DNA of 64,000 nucleotides from Thalassospira sp. (GTDB taxonomy: Bacteria; Pseudomonadota; Alphaproteobacteria; Rhodospirillales; Thalassospiraceae). Where the stretch lies: contig NZ_JAUYHK010000018.1 of assembly GCF_030690045.1 (NCBI RefSeq), positions 117,863-181,862 on the forward strand, written 5' to 3'. Below are positions 61,718 to 64,000 of the stretch, one piece after another. The position numbers were made by a program, and so were the translations under genes. The notes below the pieces were generated by a model. The model had not been told where the DNA came from. It made no database searches and saw only the letters and a list, made by a program, of their open reading frames with translations. Every line of letters begins with the position of its first letter. Position 1 is the stretch's first letter.

Positions 61718-62683
61718 TTAATCCAGATCGGTCACGCCGGGAACTTTCATCCAGGTCAGTTCGTGCTTGTTATTATACAGATGCACGATCTTGGAGCCCG
61801 GAATATCGGCAAAGGGGGCAATGGCGGCGGGGTCGGTGTCGCCCTGCATTTTGATGGTGCAGATAAAATTGCGCGCCATGCCGGTTTCCAGCCAGTGGGT
61901 GACAAGGCGATACAGCCGGTCCGGGTAACAGATCACATCCGAACACAGCCAGTCCACCGGGCCAAAATCATTGGGATCAAGGCCAAAGGCGCTTTCCTGC
62001 CGGAAATCGACCCGTGGCAGGTTGCCGATGCGCGGGTCAAGGCGGGCCTTGTCCACACTGATCACCGAGGCACCGGTTTCATGCAACACCCATGTCCAGC
62101 CGCCGGGGCTGCCGCCCAGATCAATCGTCAGATCGCCGCGTCCGGGCATGATGCCCAGCCGGGTAAAGGCTTCCCACAATTTCAGATAGGCACGATTGGG
62201 CGGGGTGGTTTTGTCTTCTTCAAATTCGATTTCGCCATGTTTCCACGGGCTGGAACAATCGCTGGCGGCGATAATGGTATCGGTATCAATCAGCGTCCAT
62301 GAACCCAGCGGGGCGCTCGGCGCGGGTTGGCCAAAGATTTGCCGTTTGGCCGACACATGGGGCAGATGCCCCTCGATCAGTTTGGCGCGGGAAAAATGAT
62401 CGAATTTAAACAGCGCCCAGTTGCGCTGGTTAAAACGCAGGATTTTGGCCGCCCCCTTGATCGACGGAATGGCAAGCCGCACCGGATTGCGCCAGACATT
62501 TTGCGCCCAGAAGGCCCGGCGTTCGGGCCCCGGCGCAAACATCAGGCGGTCATGGCGTTCGCACACATCGCCCAGTTCGGCATAAAGCTGATCCTCAAAC
62601 CCCACAGCGGCGAGATAGCCGGTGGCGTTCATCGGTTCGATCACGGCTTCGATGCCGTCGGGCAGGTCAAATTTTTCTGTCAT
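61718..62683 (-). CDS. RlmM-like 23S rRNA ribose 2'-O-methyltransferase / FtsJ-fold methyltransferase
   Basis: DLTIDLGGSPGGWTWVLHETGASVISVDKARLDPRI; VDWLCSDVICYPDRLYRLVTHWL. Confidence 0.85.
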   Translation of the reverse strand: MTEKFDLPDGIEAVIEPMNATGYLAAVGFEDQLYAELGDVCERHDRLMFAPGPERRAFWAQNVWRNPVRLAIPSIKGAAKILRFNQRNWALFKFDHFSRAKLIEGHLPHVSAKRQIFGQPAPSAPLGSWTLIDTDTIIAASDCSSPWKHGEIEFEEDKTTPPNRAYLKLWEAFTRLGIMPGRGDLTIDLGGSPGGWTWVLHETGASVISVDKARLDPRIGNLPRVDFRQESAFGLDPNDFGPVDWLCSDVICYPDRLYRLVTHWLETGMARNFICTIKMQGDTDPAAIAPFADIPGSKIVHLYNNKHELTWMKVPGVTDLD

Positions 62684-62748
62684 GCACCGCTTCTACCGTG
62701 CTTTGCAGGCCGGTAAAAGCCGGAAAATGACACCCGGACGCAAGGGCG

Positions 62749-63504
62749 TCATCGCAGGATCGGACGGGCAAAGACATTCTGGATCGTGCGATTGTTCGGG
62801 CCGGGCTGGGTCGCCATGAATGCCGCCACCTGACCGGCTGAAACGCTTTGCGGTTCTTTCAGCACCAGCCACCACACCCCTTCGGAACAGGGCGGCGTGG
62901 TCAGCGATCCGTTGAAACGGTAATAATCAGGGTTATCGCCCAAAAGGCTTGACGCCGGCACACCGGACGGGGCCGGGCGGGTGTCTCCGGCCTTGGGCGG
63001 CAAATCGGCCCAGAACGGGGCAAGACGGGCATTGGCATCGCCTTCTTCATACAGAATGGCAATCACCGCCAGATTGCCATCCGCGTCGGCATGGACCATA
63101 TGGCCTTCCATCGCAAAGGATTTGCCATTGATGTGGTTTTCGCTTGGCGTGTGAAAATGCATCTGGATCAGGTTAAAGGTCCGGCCTGCAATGGTGATGG
63201 CACTGCCCGGTGTCATATTGATCTGCACGGTATGGCCGTTATTGACGATGTCGGTTGCCGGGGTGCCGTATTTGAAATCAATCGGCGACAAATCGGCTTC
63301 AACAAATCCGGTCATATCAACCGGAGTCTGGTTTTTGCCCGACGCACATAATTCATAGGCGGGGTCAAGCGCCCCCCAATGATCGGGGCCGGTGGAACCT
63401 TCATAGCTCCATCCGCCATGCCCGCCTTCGGCTTGCAAGGCATGCGGCATGGCAAAAGCCAGACCCAGGGCCAAGGCACTTCCCATCAAAAATGACATTT
63501 TCAT
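62749..63504 (-). CDS. Alpha-type carbonic anhydrase, exported
   Basis: Signal peptide; GWSYEGSTGPDHWGAL, QMHFHTPSENHINGK, YRFNGSLTTPPCSEGVWWLVLKEP; start MKMSFL. Confidence 0.93.
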   Translation of the reverse strand: MKMSFLMGSALALGLAFAMPHALQAEGGHGGWSYEGSTGPDHWGALDPAYELCASGKNQTPVDMTGFVEADLSPIDFKYGTPATDIVNNGHTVQINMTPGSAITIAGRTFNLIQMHFHTPSENHINGKSFAMEGHMVHADADGNLAVIAILYEEGDANARLAPFWADLPPKAGDTRPAPSGVPASSLLGDNPDYYRFNGSLTTPPCSEGVWWLVLKEPQSVSAGQVAAFMATQPGPNNRTIQNVFARPILR

Positions 63505-63815
63505 TGTCGGTCCCCGTGAAATCATCTGTTGCGAATATTTTATCAGAAAGATGCCCGGTTGCCGGAAATTTCTGACGGTCTGTTGTTGATGACGCCCCGC
63601 ACGGGTTTTGTGACAAACAAAAAACAGAAAAACAGCCGCTGCCGCTTTCTTTCCTGCCATGTCCCTCACAGCAAAGGGGCAGCACCAGCCAAATCCCGCC
63701 ATTCCCATGCAGATGGAAACCGGACAGCCGCCGGGCTTCCACCGCCGGGCCTTCGCCCCGATCACACCGGCCCCGCCGCACCATGTCCCCGCTTTCGGGG
63801 TTGTTGCACCTTGTC

Positions 63816-63845
63816 ATTTCAATGATCATACCCGATCAATGAAAT
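63816..63845. promoter_or_regulatory. Imperfect 12-bp inverted repeat of unknown role
   Basis: ATTTCAATGATC-ATACCC-GATCAATGAAAT (one mismatch). Confidence 0.35.
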
Positions 63846-64000
63846 CAAAAAATCTGGCGTCGCCGACTCGCTTTCAGTAATCAATCATGATCCCTGAAAA
63901 CAACCGCTAAAGTTGCTGCATCACACCCTTCCGCCCCGGAAAACCGCCAGATAACGGCTGTGACAGCCCCCGAATCGCCAACCCGGCAGGACCGATGCAC

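Noticed and set aside
1-64000. Search for defence islands, prophage, CRISPR, transposons and biosynthetic gene clusters
   Set aside because: No cas, nuclease-helicase, transposase, integrase, phage structural or NRPS/PKS signatures; only TA modules were seen

Overview
The window is a continuous stretch of alphaproteobacterial chromosome, probably Rhodospirillales-like; the lineage is inferred from gene content and was not tested. It is almost fully coding. I see no rRNA, tRNA, CRISPR array, transposase or prophage. Main blocks, left to right: the folD 3' end; an SLC13/RCK permease; OsmC and YcaQ-like proteins; a polyol ABC transporter operon with an SDR and a SorC-type regulator; asd; cfa; an ECF41-type sigma factor with its carboxymuconolactone decarboxylase partner; a large AsmA/DUF945-like envelope protein; leuB and leuD-ORF62-leuC; rplS-trmD-rimM-rpsP and ffh; panBC; fnrL and the complete ccoNOQP-ccoGHIS cbb3 oxidase cluster (ccoQ and ccoS are missing from the supplied ORF track); dapF; pgk; a squalene/phytoene synthase homolog; rppH, divergent polysaccharide deacetylase, ctpA, envC, gpmI; a tandem glycine riboswitch upstream of sdaA; mazEF; rlmH-rsfS-nadD-proA; an Atm1-type ABC exporter; nadB; a higBA module next to a decayed parDE remnant; an RlmM-like methyltransferase; and an alpha-carbonic anhydrase. 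I found no convincing wholly new multi-gene system. The observations most worth follow-up are the glycine riboswitch in front of serine deaminase, the ECF41 locus with a near-consensus promoter, FNR-type dyads and structured leaders around the cbb3 operons (including a possible FNR-controlled acetyltransferase), a 62-codon ORF between leuC and leuD, a perfect 12-bp mazEF operator dyad, and the double remnant of parDE.
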